NCBI GenBank assembly: GCA_013076295.1
Contig: RQOL01000863.1
Location: 1,864,180 to 1,928,179, forward strand
DNA: 64,000 nucleotides
Reading direction: 5' to 3'
Source of the DNA: Sanderia malayensis
Taxonomy: Eukaryota; Cnidaria; Scyphozoa; Semaeostomeae; Pelagiidae
The notes under the pieces were generated by a model. It made no database searches. It had not been told where the DNA came from and saw nothing but the letters and a program-made list of their open reading frames with translations. Shown here one piece after another: positions 23,046 through 47,184 of the stretch; within the stretch, counting starts at the first letter, position 1; every line of letters starts with the position of its first letter. Position numbers and translations under genes: made by a program.

Positions 23046-24626
23046 CCACGAACTACAAGCCGTCAGCCAACTCAGCTGCCCATCCTTCCGAGGTCGGGAA
23101 ATGAGTACCCAGAATTTCTAGGGTTAAGGGTTTATACCAACTCGACCCACATTGATAACAGCTATCATAGTCAAAGTGACTATCCAGTATAAACATTCGT
23201 ATTTAAATGCTTTAGCGAACAATTCGACCAGCTTAAACCCATTCTGCAGCAGTAGAATACGAATCGTACAAAGCTCTTCCATATGGCGTATTCTGACAAA
23301 ACTAAAATTCATTTTTATGCTGCCAAACAATAATGTTAGGAATACCTATTTCGGGCAGCTTTCAAAGCAGTCCTGTGAGGTATAACGCAAACGTCTCACA
23401 AACTGCGTACTGTATTTTCGCACACTAATATCTGCTCGTGTTAGTCTCAGCACGATATAAGATTGGTGTGGTTTGATTCGTAGTCAGCTAACCTTGCTCT
23501 AAAGTTAATGCTTTGTCCGCGTTGCACAAGCTCACCCAGGTTGTGACTATTTGGCCCATGCAATAGATTTCAATTTCTTGCTGCGTCGACGCAAATACGG
23601 GACGAATCGGAATTAATTCAGGCTGGAGACATGGGTAGTTATATCATTTGGCGTCAAACCGAAATATAGTGAAAATAGACGCGAAGTTTTTTTAAATTAA
23701 TTGCATGGCATTGCAGTAACTAATTCAGGCTTGTGCACGGCATTACAGTAGCCAACTCAGGCTTTGCTCAGATTTGTGCTCGCGTTATAGTACCCCACAC
23801 CTCTTAGCCTCGTGCATAGTGGTATCTTAGAACAAGCCCCGGTTAATTGTCTACAGATTAGAAAATCTAACTCTGGGTTAGCAGAACCCTGGAGCATTTT
23901 TTAGTTTATGCAGTGTGTGGGCAGTGCTTCAATCAACTATAATCAAATAGGCAGCGCTCTCTTGCTTATAAGAGTGCAAAGCTCGAATACATCAAAACAT
24001 TACACGCTAACTATGGCATAGTTTAATGATTGCGAGCATAGGAGATGCTTTGCTTGAAGTGTGTGATTATAAGCGATTGTCGAAGACCGAGTGCCTGTTC
24101 TACAGATGAAATTTCTTGATCAATTACTTGTGCTTGTTTCGACTATGAATCATGCCAACTCACATCAGAACTGCAAAACACAACCTGCTGTTCCATCCTT
24201 GTTTTAATTCCAACTGCATCTCTTCGCTTGTTATGCGTATGCACGAAATTAGAAAACAAACATCTAAATTCAGAATCAAATGAGTTTTTATATTGAAAAG
24301 AATTTGAAAGCTCTTTTACCCTTGTCTTTTTCAATCAGCGCGTGAGAAATTATTGAAGAGTTTTTGCTTAAAATGCTTTATACTGACCTTATTAATCTTG
24401 TTTTTGCTCGCTTCAAATGCCGAGCTGGTTCTTAGTTCTCTCCGTGGCTAGTTTTTTGCGTAGCTAGTTATTTCCGTGGCTTGCTCTCTCCGTGGCCAGC
24501 TCTCTGCGTGACTAGCTCTCTGCGTAGCTATATTTCTCTTCGTTGTTGTTTATTTCCTGTGCATCTAGTTCTCTGCGTAGATGGCTCACTGCGTGGGTAA
24601 TACTGCTCTATCTTTGACCTATTGGA

Positions 24627-24692
24627 CGGACGAACAAACGAACGAACGAACGAACAAACGAACGATTCAATGGATGAATGAATGAACGATTC
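24627..24692 (+). repeat. GAAC tetranucleotide microsatellite
   Basis: Run of GAAC/GAACAAAC units followed by GAATGAAT units. Simple repeat, no gene content. Confidence 0.85.
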
Positions 24693-26306
24693 GTCTCTGT
24701 GATTCGCGAAATTAAGCTAAAAAGGTAAACAATTGATGTGTGAGCACTGCTCGTTGCTTGGCTACGAAACCTTTTTTCACCTGTACGACTTTGGTTTCAA
24801 ATGAAATTTTCGAATGAGGGAATATTTTATGCGAGCGACAAAAGGCCATTATTCGGGGGGCTCGGGAAATTCGCTATCGAAACCTTTTCCATGCTCGGAA
24901 ATACAAGCATGTAGAATGCTCTTTTGTAAAACTCGGACCCAATTTTGACACAGGACCTGTCCAATGCCGATGGCTTTCATTCCAGGGAATATTCCGTTAT
25001 CTAGTGTAGACTACAGGCTTATTTCATATCAATCCTGTTAAGAACAACGTTGTGAAAAGAAGGGCAATAGTTGTTAGCTGCAGTCTTTAGCTGTACCTAT
25101 TATGGCAAAGCCTATATCAAAGCCTACTAGCTCACGTTGTCGTCAAAGGCATTGAACCTCTTTTTGCTACCAAAGTATGAGCATCATTACACTAGAATCT
25201 CAGCATCACGGCTCCGCAATACTAGCAATTCATCTGCTCATTTGAACTTCTACATAGCAATATTCCGCCTCGATCTAACGAGCAGCTACATAACACAAAA
25301 AAAGAATTACATTTGCCTACCAAGGCTCCTTATATTGAGACTCAATACTGTATACTATGCTTCATATACTATATATTTTATTTAACAGTCATCTGTATGT
25401 TGGGAGATTGCTCGAATTTACTTCCCTAGATCATAACCCCCCTCCTGGAATAGCCTCTGACACCTGCTTCCATTCTGCGTTCAGCCAGCGAGCAAGGCAG
25501 TAGATCATTGACAGGTTATTGATGGTAGAATCGTTGGAAAAATCGAAAAATCGCGTCGATGTTATCAATTTTTAATGAGAACAAATCAGTTGAAGGGACA
25601 ATCCTCTTTGGCCTTTGTTTTCCATGCATGTATGTCTGTTTGTTTGATCAAGATATTGCCTTCTTTTGTTTACATGCGTGCGCACGTGTGTGCGTTTGAG
25701 AGGATGTTGAGTATCTTCGTTTTCAATGCCGAAGCATGGCTGATTTTACCGTTCGCTCCAAGTCCGACAGTCCGTGCTTGACATCTCTCCTTCGCAGCGA
25801 AGCCTTTAACTGCTTGCGTCTTTATTGAGCATTGCAACATGAGCCAATACTAACTATTCCATGCTCTCATTGTTTTGCTGTGGCACAAATCCATCACGCA
25901 GGTTGTCGGCATTGTGTTTGCAGTAATGCGTTCGTTTCTTGTGCTGCCGATATAAATTCTAATGCCAGCAATTCAAAATTGATCACTAGCGCAGATTGAG
26001 TGGATTATGTTCTGAGCTGCGTACAGGTGGCTCTCAAGTTGTTGTCAAGTTCACCATTGTGTATTTACGTGCATAATCTGGTCCGAAAATTTATTAATGC
26101 ACTTATATATGCCCAAATCAGGTTTGCTGTAAAGAAATCCCGGAGAAAAAGGGAACGTTGCAATTTGGTTTCTAGATGAATATTCGTCACTGCTTTCAGT
26201 GTTTTGTGTGTTTTCTTGATGAATATTCGTCACCACTTTCAGTATTTTGTCTGTGCTTAGTATTTCAGTAGCTGCTTTGCATATTAGCACATAGTATTGT
26301 TGTAGT

Positions 26307-26395
26307 GTAGTAATAGTAGCAGCAAAAGTAGTTGTAGTAATAGCAGTAGATATGGCAGCAGTTATAGTAGCTATAGTAGTAGTAATAGCATAGTG
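26307..26395 (+). repeat. Imperfect TAG/GTA trinucleotide microsatellite
   Basis: About 90 bases of GTAGTAATAGTAGCAGC-type units with AGC interruptions. Confidence 0.8.
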
Positions 26396-27523
26396 CTCTA
26401 ATTGCCAAATAAAAGCTATTTAAGTTAACAAGTATTTTCAGAACACGTCTTTTAATCTCTCAGGCAGAAAATGAATCAAAGCAAATTTATTTTTTATTGA
26501 AAAGGGTCCTGGTGTTCTACAATAAATTTCCAACTACGTTTCCATCTGTAGACATAATATGCTTTATATTTGAAGCTTTTTGACTGACGCTCTGTGCAAC
26601 AAAACGTATAGAAATCAGAACCAATTTGTTTTAGTGTCGTCAATCAGAAATCAGAGTTTTCATACCAGCTGGTTTCTCAGGTAGAATTTCAGTCTACATT
26701 TGCCAGCCATCTGTTCATCTGTTAACACGAACTGCAGTTTCTTACAATAGTTTTTATTAAATACATAGATCTTTTATGTGACATTTCTTCACCATCTGTG
26801 GGCAAGGCAGTGTTGTTAGATAGTATTTTTTGCATTAAACCTCGAAATATTTGGCATAAAATTTTAAATCTCCAATACCATTCGTATTGTCGAATTTATG
26901 CCAATATTGTGTTTGCAAAACTTAAATATACTGTGTTGTGTGCTATTTATTATCCGACTGCTGACTTGGGCTTTATCGTCAAAACATCCAACCTAAGCTG
27001 GCTTTAGATCTTGTGTAGCAATATTTGGGTTATTTATATACCTAGGTATACAACTTGTATTCAGGTATATGTTTATGCCATGTATACAGGTATATACAGT
27101 GTATACAGCGTACCGTGTAATATATTTTAAATCTGAAAGGGAATCCAAAACATGGACATTACTTTTAACAGACTTACCTCAACTGGAGCATAGAGTATTT
27201 GCGTCAATTAAATGATATTTCGTTCTTTCTTAAATAATAACTGCACAGCTCCTTGAACAGTGTCTTCAAATCAAATCAAAGATTTTCACATTTATTGCGA
27301 ACCCAATTATCTTTATTTTCAGGCTTCTTAAATTATATTTCATTAATTGTTTACTACAATCAATTTCTATCTTATCTTCTATATAGATTCGATTAATTCG
27401 ATCTTTCGCAATAGCATTCGAATCTGTAGCCAACGGCCATAGACAAGACTGTTATGCAACGAGCGACTATGTTAATTCTCATCGTGAGGTAGATATTGTG
27501 AATATTGTAAAGTTTAGTTTTAG

Positions 27524-30500
27524 ATGGGCTCAGACGATAACATGAGACCTTCGTCAGCAAGGAGAAGCAGATTAGGTCGGCAACCAAGACAGTCGCGTAG
27601 TCAAGTATCATTGGCAAACCAATGCGTTGGCAATGGCCAAATCAGCGAATCAGCCATGTTACAATCAACATTGAAAGTTCCTCAAGGAAAGCTTGAGCTG
27701 CTGCGAGAGGCATTCGACCTGATCGACCAAGATTCAGATGGTGTTATTGGAAGAGGTAAGTAGCATGCCATTTATGTTGTTGGTGTTATGTCTACGAAGA
27801 TTGAGCTATATTCACACCTTTTGGCTCCAAAATATAAGGTAAAATAATAAGAAGTTGTTATTCACAAATAAATAAATAAATTATTATTTTCTATTTTTTA
27901 AATTATTATTTTTATTATTTTTATTAATTTTAACTTAAATTTAATTCTCAGCATTTATCGGGCATAAATTGTTTACATCTAAGTATTTGGAAAGCGCCTG
28001 CTGTAAGGTCTTTAGTATCTTAATTTGTCTTAATATATGAGCCTTCGAACTTCTTCTCGGCTATTAGATCGGATCCATTTATAACTGAAGAGCCAACTGG
28101 TTTTTGTTTACTGATTTCAGCTGATCTCAGAGCTACCTATCAATCTCTCGGTTTGAAGTTCAAAAGTAAGGAGTTAGATGGTATGCTAGCAGAAATCAAA
28201 GGTCCTCTGACGTGCACAAAATTTGTATCGCTTTTGGCATTAAAAACTGGGGATTTGGATGACCCTGAGGTAAGGAGATCTTAGGCTCTTTTTCATACAT
28301 ATTGCATGGAAGAGAGGCTCATAATGCATAAGTATATATGTCACCTGATGCATCTCTCCACCTACATCGTTCTGAGGTTTCGTATTGGCATATACATATA
28401 TATACTGCTTTAAGTAGCCATAACTTAGCAATCGGACCTTAAAATAGTGCGATCCATTGCGTAGTTCTATGAAATCTGTTGATTTTTTGCAGATTTTGTT
28501 GAATGCTTTTCGTATCTTGGACGAGGATCAAGATGACAAGATACAGATAACAGATCTCTGTAAGCAACTCATGACTGTTGGTTATGAGAGGTTTGTAATA
28601 CGTCTCTATTTTCATCGTAAATGTGGACGAAATGTCATCAGGGCTTTGTTCAACCCCAGTCCTCCTAAAACCACGTCGCTCTCTTAGGGCCTGTTCATAT
28701 GAGCCCGCTTGCCGGGCCAGCTCACTAAGCGAGATCTCACCCACTCCCCATTTCCTATACAAATTTGTTTTCTGTTCATATGAGAAAGCGGGCTGGGCCG
28801 CTAGGCGAGATCTCACTGGAGCACTGCCGGGATCCCGCCTAGCGGGATGAAATTTTTCCCATATGAACACTCCAGCCCGCTTACCGGGCCAGAAACGTGC
28901 CAACTGCGCATGTACAGCCATTGTTTTCATTGTCAATTTCTCAAGTGACAAATATCATGTTACAGTTTCTATCTCGGTAGGCGTGACGGAATTTTCTCAT
29001 ATGAACAGAATTTACATCTGTCTCGCTAAGTGAGCTGGCCCGGCAAGCGGGCTCATATGAACAGGCCCTAAATCAGATGTTTGTCTTGTGACTATGCAAA
29101 GGGGGATTTATCGATGTTGCTTAAGACTGTTTTCAGAGACAAAATGTTGGGGGAGGACTGTGATGAAGGGTGCGCATAAAATTTTCAAAAGTGTCCCAGG
29201 ATTATTTTCCACTATTGTAGGGTGCATCTGTGCAATGTCAGATCTGTTCTAACGTTACACTTTTTGCTATATGCCTTATGTGTGCTCTGCAATAAATTAT
29301 TTCCACGCCCTGTTATACAATGGATTGTCATGTGCTGTTTTAAGCTTTTCTGTGCCATAGTAATGTTCCGTTGTTCTATACTATTACCGGCTATTATACA
29401 TAAAACTAGCTGAACGGTTAAGAGCTTAACGGTAAATGACTAATATCAATGGGTGAAGGATGATTACATGTTTGGTGCGTTGATTCCTTTGACCTTATGC
29501 TATTCTCCTTGGCTAGCAAGGGCTTCTATGGACTACCGGTAACTTATCTGCACACGAAGCTCGAGACCACTGGTTCAAAACCTGATGAGAGCATCTACTT
29601 TGTGTTTTGATCAATTTGTAATTTAAATTTATACAATTTATGTTTGCAATGTAAATGGTTGGCGTCTATGCGCAGTCTCATATATGGGCTACTGCGCAGG
29701 AGTATACATGACTTAATGGTACTGACAGTGTATGGTGTATCGGTTAGGGTTAGGGTTAGGGCTAGGGTTGGAGGCCGTAAAGGTGGGCGTGTATGCGCAG
29801 TCCCATATATGGGCTACTGCGCAGGAGTATACATGACTTAATGGTACTGACAGTGTATGGTGTATCGGTTAGGGTTAGGGTTAGGGTTAGGGTTAGAGGC
29901 CGTAAAGGTGGGCGTGTATGCGCAGTCCCATATATGGGCTACTGCGCAGGAGTATACATGACTTAATGGTACTGACAGTGTATGGTGTATCGGTTAGGGT
30001 TAGGGTTAGGGCTAGGGTTAGAGGCCGTAAAGGTGGGCGTGTATGCGCAGTGTCATATATGGGCTACTGCGCAGGAGTATACATGACGTAATGCTACTAA
30101 CAGTGTATGGTGTATCGGTTAGGGTTAGGGTTAGGGCTAGGGTTAGAGGCCGTAAAGGTGGGCGTGCATGCGCAGTGTCATATATGGGCTACTGCGCAGG
30201 AGTATACATGACGTAATGCTATTGACAGTGTATGGTGTATCGGTTAGAGTTAGGGTTTGGGCTAGGGTTAGAGGCCGTAAAGGTGGGCGTGTATGCGCAG
30301 TCCCATATATGGGCTACTGCGCAGGAGTATACATGACTTAATGGTACTGACAGTGTATGGTGTATCGGTTAGGGTTAGGGCTAGGGCTAGGGTTAGAGGC
30401 CGTAAAGGTGGGCGTGTATGCGCAGTGTCATATATGGGCTACTGCGCAGGAGTATGCATGACTTAATGGTACTGACAGTGTATGGTGTATCGGTTAGGCT

Positions 30501-31043
30501 TAAGGTTAGGGTTAGGGTTAGGGTTAGGGTTAGGGTTAGAGGCCGTAAAAGTGGGCGTGCATGCGCAGTGTCATATATGGGCTACTGTGCAGGAGTATAC
30601 ATGACGTAATGCTACTGACAGTGTATGGTGTATCGGTTAGGGTTAGGGTTAGGGCTAGGGTTAGAGGCCGTAAAGGTGGGCGTGTATGCGCAGTGTCATA
30701 TATGGGCTACTGCGCAGGAGTATACATGACGTAATGCTACTGACAGTGTATGGTGTATCGGTTAGGGTTAGGGTTAGGGCTAAGGTTAGAGGCGGCGTGT
30801 ATGCGCAGTGCCATATATAGGCTACTGCGCAGGAGTATACATGACGTAATAGCAGGAGCTTGGTCTAAGGATTATTTATTGAGTAAGTACTCCTTTAAAT
30901 GTCCTAAAAATACGCCTTTGCTTTGTTTTAGAATGAGCCTTGATGAAATTACAGCTATGGTTAAAGCTGCACCGATCGATTTGAACGGAAAACTGGACTA
31001 CCGTAGTTTTGTTGACACTATTTATGGAGTCATTCAGAATTAA
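27524..31043 (+). CDS. Myosin regulatory light chain-like EF-hand protein, 4 exons
   Basis: Exons 27524-27755, 28121-28269, 28493-28590, 30932-31043 join in frame to 196 aa. Residues 57 onward follow the regulatory light chain family: LREAFDLIDQDSDGVIGRAD, then LDDPEILLNAFRILDEDQDD, then MVKAAPIDLNGKLDYRSF (family pattern REAPID..G.F.Y.EF). EF-hand 1 loop D68-D79 (D-D-D-G-I-D) should bind a divalent ion. The third hand (DEDQDDKIQITD) keeps acidic residues that vertebrate light chains have lost, though Asp replaces the usual Gly. The N-terminal 50 residues are basic and Ser-rich (RRSRLGRQPRQSRSQVS). They hold candidate kinase sites but not the exact RATS motif of vertebrate light chains. Probably binds a myosin II heavy-chain neck. 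An unusual MLC2-family paralogue is the alternative to a true orthologue. Confidence 0.9.
28687..29068. mobile_element. 382-bp terminal inverted-repeat element (MITE) in light chain intron 3
   Basis: Ends are inverted repeats of about 50 bp: GGGCCTGTTCATATGAGCCC at 28687 and its complement ending at 29068, continuing into CGCTTGCCGGGCCAGCTCACT with few mismatches. TA flanks both ends (28685-28686, 29069-29070). Sub-copies of the CATATGA / GCGGGCTGGGCC motif recur inside. Non-coding; the 170-codon frame across it on the minus strand is a by-product. Superfamily not certain (a Harbinger- or mariner-type origin is possible). Confidence 0.85.
29505..29590 (+). repeat. tRNA-like fragment, possible SINE head
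   Basis: TGGCTAGCAAGG at 29510-29521 resembles a polymerase III A box and GGTTCAAAACC at 29572-29582 a B box, about 50 bases apart, on the same strand as the host gene. No cloverleaf with matched acceptor ends is evident. Confidence 0.3.
29657..30850 (+). repeat. 125-bp satellite with hairpin core and TTAGGG runs, light chain intron 3
   Basis: Ten hairpin cores; the GAGGCCGTAAA landmark recurs at 29771, 29896, 30021, 30146, 30271, 30396, 30539, 30664 and (altered) 30789, i.e. a 125-bp period with one 143-bp unit. Each unit has (a) two to six TTAGGG or GGGCTA telomere-like hexamers and (b) a palindrome TGCGCAGT..CCATATATGG..ACTGCGCA able to form a hairpin. The extra length of the 143-bp unit comes from additional TTAGGG copies. 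It lies wholly inside intron 3. Confidence 0.95.
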
Positions 31044-31513
31044 CTGTTATAAATATATGCAATTAGAAGGCACTCTTGCTTGTGGGATCGAACTCAGCAC
31101 CGTTCTCTTTGTTTTGTATCATTATATTTTTGTGTAATGCAGTGCTTACCATTTCCAACAAGCGAATTTTTGCGATACCTATCATATAGTAGTTCATTAC
31201 ATGCTCTGCTTCATTGCGTCGGCGGTTGCTCGGCCTTGGTGTTAAATGCTACTGGCCATATTTTTGGCACTTTCGGTTTGGGACAGAGCATTTACATTCT
31301 CACCTTCGATTTAAAATTGGGGTTTAAGTCGGGAAGATTGGAGTGTTGTGTTCGTTTACAAGAAAGTGATTTGCATTGCCAGTGATTTGATTTGCATTGC
31401 TCTTCGACAAGGGCCCCACCTGTCTCTGACTGTTGATATCAACCATTACCGCTTTGCATTTGACATTTTTAGGCCTGAAAACCATTATTTGACATTTTCA
31501 ATTCATTATAAAC
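31044..31513. other. 470-bp spacer between light chain and BCL7 genes
   Basis: Same-strand tandem genes less than half a kilobase apart. No AATAAA that I can identify after the light chain stop and no TATA box before BCL7. Nothing else seen. Confidence 0.5.
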
Positions 31514-33642
31514 ATGAACAGAAGTTCTTTACGGTTAGAAACTAGAAGCAGGGCAAAAGATAAAGATGAAATTAAGCGTGCAATGCTCACTATAGAGAAA
31601 GTTAGAAAATGGTAACGTATATGCTTTTGTTGTTATATGATGGCCTAATAGGTAGGCCTATATTTGCTCATTGTTTGGGGCATGTATAGGACATCTGATG
31701 GTGATTTTATTTTTTAGGGAGAAGAAATGGGTGCATGTTGGTCCCACCAATTGTAGTATGAAGAGTTTCAAATGGGTGCCAGGCATGTTTAGCTTTTTTT
31801 CCCACCCTGCCCATCCCACACTTTATTACTTTAATTTCATAACATATTTACCTAACCAGATTAAATTGAACCTGTTTGGTCATAATCTTATTTTTTATCT
31901 GATTGCCAATTTTATTTTGCAGTGCAAAAAGAAGACACTAAGGTAAACCTTAATTTGTAATCAATATTCATAATATGCTCAACAAAGCTCATGTTATTTA
32001 TTTACATTTGTTCTTCAGATTTAGATATTTTCCCTTGTGCCTATTTAGGATGAGGATGAGAAGGAACAGTCAACAGAATTATCAAAAAATGGCGAAAATG
32101 GTAACACGTTTATTTCATTCTCTATCAATTTTTTATTGAACCTTTCTAATTGAAAAGCCCAGGACGAAGAATACATACAAGAATTATCAAAGTTTTCCAG
32201 GTCATTTGTTGCCTTTTCTGAATTTTTAAGCCATGTAAGATAATGAAGCCCACATAAGTGTTAGATTGTCACCTTTTATGACACGAAATACATAGCAAAT
32301 ACTTGATTATTATTCTTATTTGTGCCTCTGTAGTTGAAAACAGATTCCAGTCAATCTTGAATGAAGATTCAAATTCAAATTTGAGCTTTCCACCAGCTTC
32401 ACCTCTGATATCTGAAGACTCGCAAGAAGTACCAACCAAAAAAGAAACAGGTATGGTTTGAGCTATTAGTGGATTTATGATAATTATGCAAAATATGATA
32501 ATGCATGTCAGTTTTTTAATATATTTTTATTTTATGCCAGTCATTACAAATGAGGATAGCAACACAGGAGTATCATTTTCAAGGTGAATGACTTTGACAA
32601 TCCCATTATAGTATTCATCATATCTTCTATGCTAGAAAATATTTACTTCACCTCACATTATATTATTCATTGCACAGTAGTATATTTGCTAAACTTGACA
32701 CGATATCTTCTATGCAACGTATTTTGCTATATCTACTGTAAATGTCAATGTTCAGAGAATTTTACATTATCAACTTTTTTAAGGTCTATTATACTGTAGC
32801 CCTCTCTTTGAGTAGTTATTTTTGATGTAAATACCAGCATAAGTTATGATTTTTCTTTTACAGCTTCACTTCGAATGATAACTCAAATCAACAAGAAGAA
32901 AGTATGGATGGAAATCTGCAACTGGCTTCTCAGACCAATGATGATTCTACGCCTGCCTTTAGTCAGAGTCTGATTCAAGCTGCTGCAGCTATTGGTCAGA
33001 ATTTCGGCTCAAATGAAGCAAAACAGATAAATTCAACTGAAGTGAAAAGGACAGATACTACCACACCGCAAAGTTTCAACTCGAAACCACTGATAGGTGA
33101 AGAGCAGCATATGGTGCCTTTACAAGCAAAGGTATTAATAAAATACGCTCCATTCCTTAACTTTTCTATCGTGATGCTGTAACAGTAAAGGCTAGCACAT
33201 AAGAATTTGCAAATTTTGCATTGGTTTATTGTTCAAACACAATAAGCTATTGTTGTTCTATTGTTTTGAGCAGAAATATCAAATTTTATGTTCCTAATAG
33301 TTCACTGGCCTATATATGCGGGTTTTTACTGTACTATTGTTATAATAAATTCCTGAAGATAAAAGCCAAATATTACCTCCATTATGATATTTGTGCTCAA
33401 AACAATAGAAGAAACAATAGTCTATTGTTAGAAAACAATGGGTGCAAAGTTTGAAGACTTTTATTGGAGAGTTTCTTACTGTACTACTGTCATTGCTAAT
33501 AAACACTATACTGGACATGGTAGTAATTCTGTTTCGTTTTCCGTTTCAGCCAAATCCTGGACCACCAGACAATGAGCCTCCGACTAAAAAGCAAAGAGTA
33601 GAGTCTGCAACAATTGAACCTGCAACAAGTAAGAGGGATTAG
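31514..33642 (+). CDS. BCL7: BCL7 family protein (SWI/SNF-associated), 8 exons
   Basis: Exons 31514-31611, 31718-31782, 31923-31942, 32049-32100, 32334-32450, 32541-32583, 32864-33131, 33550-33642 join in frame to 251 aa (vertebrate BCL7A-C are somewhat over 200). The first 52 residues carry the family domain: [38 protein letters not shown] and SFKWVPV, matching the BCL7 pattern [29 protein letters not shown]. The rest is acidic, Ser/Asn/Gln-rich and probably disordered, and the C-terminus EPPTKKQRVES resembles the PPSKKMKLE motif near the end of BCL7A. In the family this protein is a small subunit of BAF chromatin-remodelling complexes in the nucleus. Intron 2 uses a GC donor (CAG|GCATGT at 31783). 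Intron 7 contains two MITE copies. Confidence 0.95.
33183..33481 (-). mobile_element. Two adjacent CAGT-type MITE copies in BCL7 intron 7
   Basis: 33183-33331 has ends CAGTAAAGGCTAGCACATAAGAA and the complement of GCGGGTTTTTACTG, with the CTATTGTTGTTCTATTGTTTT core of the family seen in DDB1. A second copy (about 33334-33481) lies against it in opposite orientation, with CTCAAAACAATAGAAGAAAC and an end TTCTTACTG. Both are diverged and non-coding. Confidence 0.7.

Positions 33643-47184
<13,542 letters not shown>

Larger units (their letters stand above)
21839..27523. other. 5.7-kb interval between Kv channel and myosin light chain-like gene
   Basis: No supported protein gene. It is bounded by two gene starts, so it contains two promoters. 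Repeats seen: a weak TAGCCTC-type repetition at 21900-22015; a tRNA-like fragment at 22972-23045; degenerate CTCTCTGCGTAGCTAG-type units at 24440-24600; a GAAC tetranucleotide run at about 24627-24692; a TAG-type trinucleotide run at 26307-26395. A 45-codon ATG frame at 22365 (MSEIAGIYVITVFF) has no recognisable relative. Confidence 0.5.

Noticed and set aside
28439..28951. 170-codon minus-strand frame
   Set aside because: Spans a GC-rich inverted-repeat element and a light chain exon; resembles no protein family.
29740..30850. TTAGGG runs as a chromosome end
   Set aside because: They are short runs inside a 125-bp satellite within an intron, with gene sequence continuing on both sides.
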